Positions 11,901 through 22,027 of a stretch of 64,000 nt of DNA are shown one piece after another. Position 1 is the first letter of the stretch; each line of letters begins with the position of its first letter. The notes under the pieces were generated by a model, which saw only the letters and a program-made list of their open reading frames with translations, did no database searches and was not told the DNA's origin. Source of the stretch: Favolaschia claudopus (lineage: Eukaryota > Basidiomycota > Agaricomycetes > Agaricales > Mycenaceae); NCBI GenBank assembly GCA_037176885.1, contig JAWWNJ010000033.1, forward strand, positions 930,001 through 994,000. Direction: 5' to 3'. Made by a program: the position numbers and the translations under genes.

Positions 11901-14654
11901 CGGCCATTGTCTAAGGCGATTCCCAAGACATGACGAAGCAGTGTGCAATGTCCTATATGCGATTTTGTCAGGCGGGTCATCCGTGAAGTGAGTCAACACA
12001 ACGTACGCTTTATAATGTGCCGCCAATCAAATGTGATGAGGATTCTGCAAGGACCAGTGAAGAGATTCAGGCCGAGAAGATTCGACAGCGTGAAATGGAG
12101 AGTGTCTTCTGGCCCGAGCTCAAACTGCATAAACACGGCATGCCCAGCTCGACGACGCAGCTGATCTCCGTCCGTAGCGAAGTTCCATATCTCTCCGATC
12201 GCTGCCTGCCCCGTCTCCTTCCAAACCTTGAGTATCATGCGAAAGAGATCAGCCATATCCTCCCATGTCTCCTGCTTGCACGTCGGAGCACATACAAGGG
12301 GGTATATGGTGGTTTCACCGCTGCATCGCGCTGCGACAAATGCCATCTCCTTGCCGAAATGAAGTGTCCCGTCATGAAGGCAGCTGACAAGACGAGTCGC
12401 CGAATCGTGGGTTTTGAGATCCAAGGGAATACCACGGGAGTGTTTCTGGCATAGTCCACCGACTTGATTCGCATGGGAGAAGTAACATGCTTGCTCCTCG
12501 ATTGCACATTCATCCATCATGATAGTGACACCACGCCGACCGGTATATGGGACCTCCGCCTCGCTACGTGGAACGAGCATCACATTCTGAATATTCCGTC
12601 GAATTTCGTACTCGGAGATGGGCCCAATTGTGGGTGTCACTTTAACAAATTTTGCGGAGTTACAGATGGTGCGTAGGGAAGGGAGATTGAGGGAATGATT
12701 CATTGCATAGAGGAGAGAGCGACCACCTAATCGGTATATCAGGATACCAAGGTCTTTCTCAAAAGCCGTGAATCCTTTCGTATGTCGAAGTCCATCCACG
12801 GCTTCGGTCAGAAAATTGACCATCGTTCGTACACTGGCGCCATTGCGTCGTGCCGTCTCAATGATGGCATGGATTCGTGGGATGTCGTTCTCAGCTATTG
12901 CCACAAGAAGGCGGTCAAAGTCATCTAATTTCCGAGCGAAGCTCGCGAGGCGCCGCCCCAGATTCAATGTCTGGAATACCAGAAATGAGTCAAGAGCATG
13001 ACGGAGATAGAAGAAGAATACCTGAAGCTTGAGCTTGTTCATTTCCTCGTTCCGCTCAACGAGTTGTTCACGCAGTTGATCGTGACCAAGATATTTCAAG
13101 TTAGTACCCGGCTTGGCGTCGCGCGCGATCTTGGCAAGGTCTTCAAGCCGCCCACGAATGCCTTCGCAGGCCTGACAGTGCGGGGAATGTGGCGTAGTGA
13201 TTCTGCGGCACTCCTTTGACCACACATCAATGACCTTTCCACGCTCTCGAATCTCAATCTCCAAACGCAATGCACATTCGTCTGGGTCATCGCCAAGAAA
13301 CGAGAGACGATGGAACGGGAAAGTGGAGCGAAAGGGAAGCTCTGGTGGCCACTCCAGCCTCAGCCCACTACACAAACCCGCTGATTCAAATTCAGGCTCA
13401 TCCACCTCCATGGAAGAATGCACGGCTGCAGGTGTTTGGGGAGCAGACAAAATACGATGATGTCTGTATGAAATTAAGTGACTGTTGACTGAGCTATTCC
13501 TAAAAGGACCACGTACGACAGTCGGAAACTATCCGGTGATTCATTCACAAAAGGAAGGGCAGGGGAAGCAAGCAGAGGAGACCATGAGAGGGAGTTGGTG
13601 CTGGATGGGGCAGGTGAAAACGGCGGAAGAGACGCGAGAGAGGGAGACCGAGAAAATTGCGATGGTGATCCCTGCGACCCGGTAGATCTAACAGAGAACG
13701 ACGGAGCCCGGGAGAGAGGTGCGGGGAACCCAGATTTTGGTTTACATTTCTTTCCGCGCATATGCTGCTCAAGGGTCTGAAACTGCCCACTCTGATCAAG
13801 AAAACGAGTCGTAGATATCGCAGTATTGATCCAGCTATGGCATTTGTAGCATTGCAGCTCCCAAGTCTGCACCTGCGATGTGCGGGAAGAAATCTGGCTA
13901 TTATCGTAGAGCTCGCACAGTTCCAGGGAGGAGGGAGTCACTGGAAGAGGAGAAGGAGCAGATTTTTGTCCCTCATCTGCTGAGGTTGTCGAGGTTTGAG
14001 ACGTGGATACTGAAGGGATGGAAGGGCTCGGTACGTTTGAGGCAAAACCGCTGGGATAACTGGGAGACTCATTGAAATTTCGTAGATTTGTGTCGAGAGG
14101 AGGAAGCAGAGGTGTTATGCGCTGAGAACCCTCAGATGCAGCTGGGCCAGCCGGAGGCATGTCGACGTCGAAGGGTCTGCCTTCCTCATGGTGAAAAGAA
14201 ATTAACAAGCTGTTCGAAGGGCTTGGGGCCGCAGGCTGGGATTGAGAACGGGGACGAAAAGAGTGTAGTTGGGAATCATAGTCCTCCATGGAGGACCGAC
14301 GAGCGAGGTTGCGCGCGCGCCGCCGCGTACAGACTCCAGCGACGTCGCGTCGAAGTCGCGTTTGGAAAAAATCCACGAAGTCTCGTGATGATCTTTGATT
14401 CGCCGAAGATGACCGAAAAACTCTATTTCAAGCTACATAAAACGAGCATAGACAATCGAGTAGTGTAGATGTGCACAGAATATGTACAAATGGGGGGTCT
14501 CGCAAAAAATTGGGGTTATCGGTCAATGGTTAGAGTCACAGTAAAAAGTCGAGGAATCGGACAAGGAAAAGTTGGTCGGACATATCGGATTGCCTAATTT
14601 GGGGGGGTTGTCAAAGAGCCCTGTGTCTGATCGGCCACGATCGCTCACCTCTTG
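9000..14654 (-). mobile_element. P-like DNA transposon, complete
   Basis: The ends are perfect 16-bp terminal inverted repeats, CAAGAGGTGAGCGATC at 9000-9015 and its reverse complement at 14639-14654, with further inverted similarity just inside (GACACAGGGCTC, about 9026-9037 and 14615-14626). The flanks are an 8-bp target duplication GCCCGGAT (8992-8999 and 14655-14662). An 8-bp GC-rich duplication fits the P superfamily, as does the transposase. The element is 5,655 bp and encodes one six-exon gene on the minus strand without disrupting stops. It sits inside the SINE-like retroposon, so it is younger than that insertion. Confidence 0.85.
9208..14289 (-). CDS. P-like (THAP9/P-element-type) transposase, six exons
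   Basis: Predicted exons on the minus strand: 14289-13517, 13463-13022, 12970-12007, 11952-10033, 9980-9778 and 9726-9208. Introns are 51-54 nt with GT-AG borders, and the exons sum to 4,821 nt, an exact multiple of three, giving about 1,606 residues. The N-part is serine/proline-rich with a BED-like zinc finger (CYKCHSW, later HMRGKKC). The RNase H-like catalytic region shows Asp in GVTIMMDECAIEE, then FATDGDQLRRR, then TFDWRHIIKR across the exon 3/4 junction, and Glu in DPVEQHFGYTRELGG, which is the pattern of P-element/THAP9 transposases. The C-terminus has a C2H2-like finger (CLYCSEVPSNWRGHMGAH), a Cys-rich module (YPCGFCGRSG) and another finger (CGLCPV, later HLLDQH), then a basic tail. 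The start at 14289 is the first ATG in frame. The protein should bind the element ends and cut and paste the element. No damage is visible. Confidence 0.75.
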
Positions 14655-15081
14655 GCCCGGATTCCCAGTCCGGGGGGTTTGAGTATGACCGCAATACTGT
14701 GAAATTGAAATGTGCTGGCCGCCGGGTGATTGCCAGCTGTGATCCGAGGATTTCTGAGTGATGGTGGGAAGTGGGAAAGAATGACTGTTTTTGGTATTGG
14801 TCACACAGTGACAAAGTTGGAAAGATGATCAGATGGCCGGAAAATCGGTGGTGGTGAAGCCGAGGAGTGTCAAAAGTGTTATCTCCCAGGAGGGTGGGGG
14901 GTTCGAACTGCTGCCCAAAAACTCCGTCAACAGTTGACGTGTTGAAACGCCGCACAATGGACCACTCCACCATTGTGCCCCGCATACGGCTTTATCTTCG
15001 TTCTCATTTGACGACACGCAATCATTTACATTCATTGTGAAATTTTCGCACTATGAATTTCTATAATTGTCGCCCCTCAAG

Positions 15082-16154
15082 GCGCATTATCGTACCGGAT
15101 AGATCTATCATTACTTGTTTATTTGCGCTGCGCACCTAAGGCCGATGCTGACGATATTCGACTTCAACTCACAGACCCACCTGCTACGGGCTCAGACGCG
15201 AGAGCCGATCTACCCACCGCCGTCTCGCGTAGACGCCCCAAACGCATAGCCGGCCTCACCGCTTCCGGTGCCGGGTATCTTATCGCCGACGCAATACGCA
15301 AAAAGATTTCTGGCCCGCGCGGCTGGGACGCTCACATTCCATTACATTTCTTAACCGACAAATTCTGCGCGTTCGCGAACACAGCTGCCAAGCAAGAACT
15401 CAACGACATTTTCTTCGTCGATAGCGCTTCCAACTCTGTCGTTGCGACACCGCGCGAGCTCGACATCGACGGCGAGCTACGCCTCACCTTCGACGAATGG
15501 TTCCAAGCATGGGGTCGACTTCTCGAGCTTATTAAAGCTTACGTTCCCGAGGAGCACGAGATGTGGCTCAATCATTTTAACGGTATTCTCCATCGTCCCA
15601 ATCGAGCGCAGAACTGGGCGCTATGCCTCGAATACGACTCTCAGATCCGGCAGCGCGCCATAGTCACCGCCATCGACCCCGGCGTCTTCCACCTCGAGGT
15701 CTGGAACGAACTCGAGCCCGTGCATATTGCTAAACGCGCCATGGCTCTTCTGCGCAAGGAAAACAAGGGTTCAGCCAATTCCTCATCTTCGAACAACGAC
15801 CGCGAGCGCGAGTCTAACGCCGGGTCCTCGCGTTTTGCGCCTTATAAGGCCGGGAAGCGCGAGGCCTCGGATTCCTTTCGTTCGAAATCGAAGAAACTCC
15901 GCTGCTTTGTCTGCGCGGCCGAGGAGGATTATCACAAATCGCGTTCCTGCACATCAGATCGCCTCGTTAACGGCAAGCCAACAATTCTCGTCGGTAAAGA
16001 CCGCCGCGATAAGCACGGCATCGCGTACTGCTTCTCATTCAACGGGTACAGTGGTTGCCCCCGCGGTTCTGACTGCGACAAGGGCAAGCATTGGTGCTCC
16101 ATTTGTGGCGCAAAAGACGGCCTTCATTGCGCCCAAAACTGCGTCTCCATCTGA
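15082..16154 (+). CDS. DIRS gag, second exon with zinc fingers
   Basis: Continues the gag frame after the invaded intron and ends with TGA at 16152-16154. The middle (WFQAWGRLLELIKAYVP, then WLNHFNGIL) is a helical segment found in DIRS-like Gag proteins of basidiomycetes. The C-terminus is cysteine-rich: CFVCAAEEDYHKSRSC, then YCFSFNGYSGCPRGSDC with KGKHWC, and CSICGAKDGLHCAQNC, that is CCCH-type and knuckle-like zinc fingers for RNA packaging. The acceptor could be at 15081 or 15102; both keep the phase. The pol frame overlaps the 3' end in a different frame, so pol is probably reached by a +1 frameshift or re-initiation. Confidence 0.7.
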
Positions 16155-17775
16155 TTTCCTCCCCATCATCACTCCCCTCTTGCCGGACAAATGGGAATCC
16201 GCTTTGAAAGCAGCTAATCTTTACGATACTTTCTCTGATTTACCTACCGGCCTTCGGGAAGGCTTTCATATGGGCATTCATTCCACTATCACCGAAACAT
16301 TCACCCCTCCCAATCATTCTTCCTCCTTAGTCTGTCCTTCCGTCATCGAACAGTACATTAATAAAGAGCGCGCGGGCCGTAGATACACTGGTCCCTTCTC
16401 GCGCGATCGGTTAGAAAATCTCATCGGCCCCTTCCGAACCTCCCCACTGGGTCTAGTGCCAAAAGCAGGCGACCCGGGCGAATACAGACTAGTTCAAGAT
16501 TTCTCCTTCCCCCGCAACGACCCCTCTCGCGCATCCGTTAACTCGGAAATCAATGTCGACGACTTTCCCTGTGACTGGGGCACCTTCGCCCAAATTGTCC
16601 TTCTCGTAATCGACGCTCCTCCAGGAACAGAAGGTGCGACATTAGACGTCGACGCCGCATATCGTAGATGTCCCATCCATCCCTCCCAACAACCATTCTT
16701 CGTCATTCACTGGCTAGAGAAATATTATCTCGATCACATCTGCCCATTTGGAAACTCCAGCTCCAGCGGAGTCTTCGGACGCCTCGCAGATGCTATTGCC
16801 GCTTTGTATATGGCGAACGACATCGGCCCAATTAAAAAATGGGTCGATGATTTCCTCTTCCTCCGCTATCGAATTTCGGATAATCCACCTACGTTCAGTT
16901 ACGATATCGACGATATATATGCTTTCGCCGACGCGCTAGGTTGGCCATGGAAGCGCTCCAAAACTCGTCCCTTCTCCCCCTCCTTCAAATACATCGGCTT
17001 CTTGTGGGATCTCGCCGAGAAATCAATCCAGATTCCGCCTGAGAAAGCCGCTCGTTACGTCGAAAAACTCCGTCCTTGGGTCGAGGGAGCAAAATTCACC
17101 TGCAAAGAAGCCGAAGCTGTGCTCGGTACTCTAGTACATTGCTCCTTGGCCGTTCCAGACGGCCGCTCGCGTCTCCCATCCATTTCCAAATTTTCATCGT
17201 CATTTCCTCGCGACTCATCGCCTTTCCTACGTCGCACACCTAATGCATCCACCCTAAACGACATATCCTGGTGGCGAACACGTCTCGCCCAATCATTCTG
17301 CGGCTGTAAACTCGTCAAACCACCTTCCCTATCTTCTGTAGAATTCTGGGTCGACGCATCGACCTCATATGGTATCGGCATCGTTTTCGACGGCATTTGG
17401 CAGCGTTGGAAGCTGTTGTCTGGCTGGAAATCTGACGAACGCGGGATTGGATGGGCCGAGATGATCGCGGTTGAATTCGGACTTCGGTTCGCGATTCACC
17501 AAGGCCACTCCAACACACACTTCCAAGTACGTTCAGATAACGAGGGCGTAATTGGCGCCCTCGCAGCCGGCAAATCGCGAAACTCAGAACAGAATCGCGT
17601 GCTTCAGCGAATCGTTTCTCTCATGCAAATACATTCCGTATGGATATCCACTTTCTACGTCCCATCCTTACTTAATCTCGCCGACAAACCTTCACGCGGA
17701 GAATGCGCCCCGGGCTTTCGCCGTGCATCCTCAACCTTTAAAATTCCTTACTGTATGAAAGGCTTTGTCATTTAA
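16148..17775 (+). CDS. DIRS reverse transcriptase / RNase H
   Basis: The frame is open from 15727, but conserved sequence starts where gag stops (SDFLPIITPLLPDKW). RT motifs include GPFRTSPLGLVPK, YRLVQDFSFPRN, a block GATLDVDAAYRRCPIHP carrying the first catalytic Asp, and KKWVDDFLFLRY, the YXDD-box equivalent, here VDD as in DIRS-like RTs. The connection is followed by RNase H with WVDASTSYGIGIVF, then a Glu in IGWAEMIAVEFGL and an Asp in VRSDNEGVIGAL, and LNLADKPSRGE at the end. Length and motifs look intact, with TAA at 17773-17775. It converts the element RNA into DNA; the recombinase downstream would integrate it. Confidence 0.8.
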
Positions 17776-17902
17776 TATATCTTTTATTGTGCATCTCTGC
17801 TTGTGATTAGCCTGTCAGAATATTTCAAATCGTTCACTTCAACCGCGATCGCCGCCAAGGCTTTAAATACAATTCCATCAAAACATTTCTTCCCCCACCA
17901 CC

Positions 17903-19185
17903 ATGCGCGCTCACAACGCGACACTCTCACCTGGGTTCTACGAGAACCCTGTGCCAGCGCACTTTCGTAAAACAACCCGTTTACTAGTGTTGCCGGAAGC
18001 TGGAGCTAGCTCCGAGCTGAGTTCAACTCCAACTCGACCCCTTCCCAAAAGTGGCACCTCGAGGTGATGCCAGCTCGCCTCGACTCCACCCTCGTCACCC
18101 AAAGCGGACGACGTGACATTTCTGGTGGTGTACACTGTGTGACATCACACTCCCTCCCCAGTTTCTGTATTGGCCGTTTCTTGGCCGTTCTCGACGTATA
18201 AAAAACAGTTTGAGCTTGAAGAGAGCTCAGAAAAACCTTCCACATAAAAATTTGGTCCATTCTCCCCTAAAATTTTGCCCTTCGGGTGGAAAGATGAACC
18301 CTGGGACACTAGATTCCCATATCCGGTATCAGCTCTGAGCCAGCTCCGGTCAACTCGAGCTGACAGCGAGCTGATGGGCAATCAACTCGAGTTCAGCTCC
18401 AACTCAGCTCCCGGCAACACTACCGTTTACCAACACCCACTGCCGACAGCACCAAGGGCCTCACAAATACCCCTAAGGCAAACCGAGCCTCTTCGACCAA
18501 ATACATCATCGGTCACGATCCTGTACCTAAAATCTTTCATCCTTGGAACCAGCACCTCCGCTCACCAACCATCCCGACCGATTTCACCCTATCCAGCCCG
18601 GCCATCACAGCAATCAACCATGCCTTGCACCACGGTTGGGCTTCCTCGACTCTAACAAACTACGGACACGCGCTAGGGAGATTCCACGCATTCTGCGCTG
18701 CCGAGAAGATTCCGTTGAATTTTCAACTCCCCGCCGACGAGTTCGTGCTCTGTGCCTTCGCGGCATCTGGTGCCGGCATTCACTCCGGATCAACGGCACG
18801 CAACAACATCGCCGCGCTGAAAGCATGGCATGCCGCACAGAATGCCGAATGGAAAGGCGGAGCGCGGCTTCATTATGTGCTAGCTGGAGTCGAAAACCTG
18901 GCACCTGAAACCACCAAGCGAGCTCCCCGCCCACCTATTGATGCAGTTATGCTTCAGGCACTGCACCGAGGGCTCGACCTTTCAGAGGCAATGCCGCCTG
19001 GGCGAATTATTACCAACCTCTACTTCAACAGCTGCATGCACAAATCTCCCACGACCCCGTCACTATTCGCGTTCAAAGCGTAACAAAGCTGCAAGCAAGC
19101 TATGGCTACCACGCACAAAGACGAAGAAAGCGGGGGAGGAGGTCATATTGACCCCTCAATCAGCACCGTTGGACCCAGCGCGTGC
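17903..19185 (+). pseudogene. DIRS tyrosine recombinase, broken and truncated
   Basis: Begins at ATG 17903 and runs through a hAT-like MITE; removing the MITE and one 8-bp duplication restores one frame across the insertion. The SAM-like core-binding region reads HGWASSTLTNYGHALGRFHA at about 18630. Near 18990 a small deletion changes the frame, after which the catalytic-domain pieces CRLGELLP (first Arg of the R-K-H-R-Y set) and LPRTKTKKAGEEV (Lys strand) appear. The remaining HxxR and Tyr motifs are missing because the frame passes directly into a Gypsy protease. So the enzyme cannot act as a recombinase. Family assignment is by motif and position behind a DIRS RT. Confidence 0.65.
17985..18422. 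mobile_element. hAT-like MITE, copy 1
   Basis: Starts TAGTGTTGCCGGAAGCTGGA and ends with CCGGCAACACTA, with an 8-bp target duplication CCGTTTAC at 17977-17984 and 18423-18430. It is non-coding and has GAGCT-rich subterminal sequence in inverted arrangement. A copy of nearly identical sequence and length lies at 39513-39949. TIR start TAGTG and 8-bp duplication are those of hAT elements. Confidence 0.85.
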
Positions 19186-20893
19186 ACTCGTAGACTCGGG
19201 ATCGCTTGGGGATTTGATTTCTACTTCTTTGGCAGATCAGCTTCAACTGAAACGACGAGAATTGGACGAACCAATTGTCCTTCAACTAGCCGTTCAAGGC
19301 TCGAGGTCGAAAATCAATCACTCGGTTGAAGTTAACTTCAAATATCAAGACATTAATTGTCCACGTACTTTCTACCTCGCAAATGTTAGTGGCTATGACT
19401 TGATTCTCGGAACGGCGTGGCTGTTTCAACATCAAGTTAATATCGGGCTCAACCCCGCTCGAGTCTGCGTTGGAAGCGCAAAATGCTTACCTATTTCCGG
19501 TGTCGCAACTGCGAAGATTTACTCGCATTCAGCTGAATTAGCTGATAATTTGGTCCAGTCGGCTCGAGACGAGCTGATGGAATATGCAAAGCCGATCTGT
19601 AAGAAGGCGGCCGAAACACCTCTGCCGCCTTTGCGTGCAATAAACCACACTATTCCTCTGATCGACGAAAAGAAGATCTTACCTTGGAGACCATCTCGGT
19701 GTCCTGAGGCTCTTCGTCCTCAATGGGATGAAAAGCGTCGAAATTACTTGAAAACTGGGCGCTGGAAAGTAACCAGCTCAGGAAATACTGTTCCTATGCT
19801 ATTAATTCCGAAAGCGAAGACAAACCCGCCGAAATTACGCACGGTGGTTGACTTGCGAGCACGCAACAAGAATACTCACAAGTTATCTTCCCCGCTTCCT
19901 GACATGGAAGGTATTTTGCGTCGTGTTGCGCGGTGTAAATATCGTTCGCTAATTGATGGCCAGGACGCATATGAACAGATTCGGATAATTCCCGAACATG
20001 TAGATCGTACAACCGTTACGACTCCTGATGGAAATATGGTCAGTTTGGTGATCCAGATTGGCGATTGTAACGCGCCCGCAACGTACCAATCGTTAATGAA
20101 CTACCTGTTTTCTGATTTTATCGGAAGGTTCATGGATGTATATCTTGACGATATCATCATTTATTCGGAAACACTTGAGGAACGCATAAAGCATGTCAAA
20201 TCTATCATTGATGTGTTGAAACGCGAAACACTCTACCTGAGTGAGCATAAACTTCAGTTCCTGAAGCCCGAAATGAAAGTCCTCGGTCGGATTGTCGACG
20301 ATGATGGAATTAGGATGGACCCTGATAAGGTCGACAGTGTAATCAACTGGAAGACTCCAACGAACCGGGACTTACTACGTGGATTTCTCGGCTCGATTGG
20401 ATACCTTGCTGATGATCTGGCTCGAATTCGAGAGCCCATGGGTATCCTTCACGGATTAACCGGGGACACTGTTCCTTTCCGCTGGGGTTATACTCATCAG
20501 CGAGCTTTCGAAGATTGTAAGCGGATTGCTCACCAATCCCGGGAGCATCGCCGTGTTCCCTTGAAATACGGACCAGGTGCTGATCCTGCCTTTCTGGTCA
20601 CGGACGGATCGAGTTCGGCAATTGCTGGCGTAGTAAGCCAGGGAGCTGATTGGAAGTCAGCCAAAGTTGCCGCATTTTTCAGTGCAAAACTTAACTCGGC
20701 TCAGCAGAACTATCCTGTGCATGAGATTGAAATGTTAGCAGGCGTTGAAGCAATGATCAGGCACCGTGACATACTACAAGGGTTCCATTTTAAATGGATA
20801 ACAAACAGACCACAAAGGTCTGATTCACTTCATGAACCAGAAGAATTTGTCCGGACGACAAGCTCGTTGGATGGAAAAGATTTCCGAATTTGA
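18938..20893 (+). CDS. chimeric frame: recombinase piece fused to Gypsy protease-RT-RNase H
   Basis: A single 651-codon frame begins in the recombinase (CRLGELLP) and passes at about 19180 into a retroviral-type aspartic protease (ALVDSGSLGDLISTSLADQL), then a Ty3/Gypsy RT (TVVDLRARNKNTHKL, SLIDGQDAYEQI, and the catalytic VYLDDIIIYS near 20140) and RNase H (FLVTDGSSSAIAGVVSQG). The Gypsy element therefore lacks its LTR and gag on this side. The frame leaves the true coding phase near 20808 because of a 4-base insertion; the conserved RNase H and tether sequence continues in another frame at 20832. The pol core is that of a chromovirus. Confidence 0.7.
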   Translation: MMQLCFRHCTEGSTFQRQCRLGELLPTSTSTAACTNLPRPRHYSRSKRNKAASKLWLPRTKTKKAGEEVILTPQSAPLDPARALVDSGSLGDLISTSLADQLQLKRRELDEPIVLQLAVQGSRSKINHSVEVNFKYQDINCPRTFYLANVSGYDLILGTAWLFQHQVNIGLNPARVCVGSAKCLPISGVATAKIYSHSAELADNLVQSARDELMEYAKPICKKAAETPLPPLRAINHTIPLIDEKKILPWRPSRCPEALRPQWDEKRRNYLKTGRWKVTSSGNTVPMLLIPKAKTNPPKLRTVVDLRARNKNTHKLSSPLPDMEGILRRVARCKYRSLIDGQDAYEQIRIIPEHVDRTTVTTPDGNMVSLVIQIGDCNAPATYQSLMNYLFSDFIGRFMDVYLDDIIIYSETLEERIKHVKSIIDVLKRETLYLSEHKLQFLKPEMKVLGRIVDDDGIRMDPDKVDSVINWKTPTNRDLLRGFLGSIGYLADDLARIREPMGILHGLTGDTVPFRWGYTHQRAFEDCKRIAHQSREHRRVPLKYGPGADPAFLVTDGSSSAIAGVVSQGADWKSAKVAAFFSAKLNSAQQNYPVHEIEMLAGVEAMIRHRDILQGFHFKWITNRPQRSDSLHEPEEFVRTTSSLDGKDFRI

Positions 20894-21401
20894 TTTTGAG
20901 GTGGTATACATCCCGGGAACAGAGAATGTTCTCGCGGATGCTTTATCTCGGATATACTCAAATGAGGCACCGGGTACTGTGCGCGCAAGAAGCGAGTACA
21001 CGTACCATGATGTGGTCAATAACGACGCTCTCAATATCAATTCTATCTCCATGCCGGTGTTTGCTGGTTCTGAAGCGAAAGCGATAGCGAGCGACCGAGT
21101 TTTGAGGTCTGCTACACGTGCTGCTGAGCAACAGCTTAAGCAGAAGGCAGCTGAGGCGAAGCATACCCAAGAGGGTCGAGTTTTGAGGTCAATAATTCGT
21201 AACGTTGACAAACAGGATTTTGCATCTCCAGGAGAAGCAAAGGAGGGCGGGAGTACCAATAAATCGAAATTGAAAAAGCCTGACGCGAAGTCAAGTAGCT
21301 CTGACGCGAAGTCAAGAGCGGGCACCGACATGAAGTCAAGTGCGGAGGCTAGTGCTGGGTCGGAAATGATTTTGGCTGTGTATGTATTGAATGGGCGCAG
21401 G
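20832..21401 (+). pseudogene. Gypsy RNase H end and linker, out of frame
   Basis: MNQKNLSGRQARWMEKISEF and YIPGTENVLADALSR are the conserved end of Ty3/Gypsy RNase H. They lie one frame away from the upstream RT, after a 4-base insertion near 20808. A lysine/alanine-rich linker follows and is cut at 21401 by a small hAT-like MITE. Continuation to integrase resumes at about 22028, after a second MITE. Confidence 0.65.
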
Positions 21402-21540
21402 TAGTGCTGCCGGGAGCTGAGCTGAACTCCGAGCTCCATGGTCGAAAAAGGAAATGATGGATCAAAAACGGCTGTAAAAGGAAATTTTGGCCGAGCTACC
21501 TCGAGTTCAGCTCGCCTCAGCTCAGCTCCCGGCAGCACTA
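21402..21540. mobile_element. hAT-like MITE, 139 bp
   Basis: TAGTGCTGCCGGGAGCTGAG at the left and CTCCCGGCAGCACTA at the right, with 8-bp target duplication GGCGCAGG at 21394-21401 and 21541-21548. The internal GAGCT-rich sequence resembles the longer copies at 17985 and 39513, so this is a short relative. Confidence 0.85.
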
Positions 21541-21589
21541 GGCGCAGGAGGCCCAATGTATGCAATGTATGGCTTGTAAAAATACATTA

Positions 21590-21789
21590 GCGGGTTTGTG
21601 CAAAGCGACCCGGGTCGCTTTGGGACGGCTCAGATCTCGACAACGAGCAGTCCCAGGTGTGAAGTCCCAGCGACCTAAGAGTGCCCCAGGGCAATACTCC
21701 TATAGGTCGCTTAGAGCTCACACCTAGTATCTGTTGTTGTGGAGATCTGAGCGATCGAAAAGCGACCTGGGTCGCTCGCACAAACTCTC
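21590..21789. mobile_element. MITE with inverted ends related to the one at 35841
   Basis: The left end (GCGGGTTTGTGCAAAGCGAC) and the reverse complement of the right end (GAGAGTTTGTGCGAGCGACC) match well and continue inward through a GCGACC/GGTCGC block to CTCAGATCTC. It is flanked by TA, or alternatively by ATT if one base more is counted to the element on each side. Non-coding. The end sequence GAGAGTTTG is shared with the MITE at 35841-36145. Confidence 0.7.
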
Positions 21790-22027
21790 TATTAAATACA
21801 CGCCGGGCCGGATCACTCCGGAGCCCTGAAAATTGCGTTTTAAACCATTTTTTCGCCTCGTATGGGTTTTTTTCGGGCTGAGACTGCTTTCCTTGGCATT
21901 TCCGCAAGATCATCAGGATTTTCCCCATTTGAGACCGTATCAAGGGGTCAAACATTGTTGCCGGAACCAGCCGAACCACCAATATCCATGATTTGAGGCA
22001 AAGCCGCTTGACAGCGGTGATCAAACT

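Larger units (their letters stand above)
8533..14979 (-). mobile_element. tRNA-derived SINE-like retroposon, split by a P-like transposon
   Basis: On the minus strand the element starts at 14979 with GGCACAATGGTGGAGTGG: seven acceptor-like bases, then a perfect Pol III box A (TGGTGGAGTGG) at tRNA position 8. A box-B-like AGTTCGAACCC follows about 60 nt later, as in a tRNA with a long variable arm (Ser/Leu type). The minus-strand 3' end is a run of about 37 A (T-run 8530-8566). A 14-bp target duplication flanks it. Without the inserted 5.66-kb DNA transposon the retroposon is about 780 bp, long for a SINE, so a composite 3' body is possible. No coding capacity of its own is seen. It was presumably mobilised in trans by a LINE. 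Confidence 0.7.
7663..19185 (+). mobile_element. DIRS-type tyrosine-recombinase retrotransposon, invaded and 3'-truncated
   Basis: Gag, a DIRS-style RT/RNase H and a tyrosine recombinase follow each other on the plus strand, the order typical of DIRS-like elements, and there is no integrase of the DDE type and no aspartic protease. The gag intron was invaded by a retroposon (8519-14993) that in turn contains a P-like DNA transposon; a hAT-like MITE sits in the recombinase. The recombinase loses its C-terminal catalytic part where the sequence switches to a Gypsy protease at about 19180. The left terminus is not located. With the insertions removed the element would be about 4.6 kb. Confidence 0.75.
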
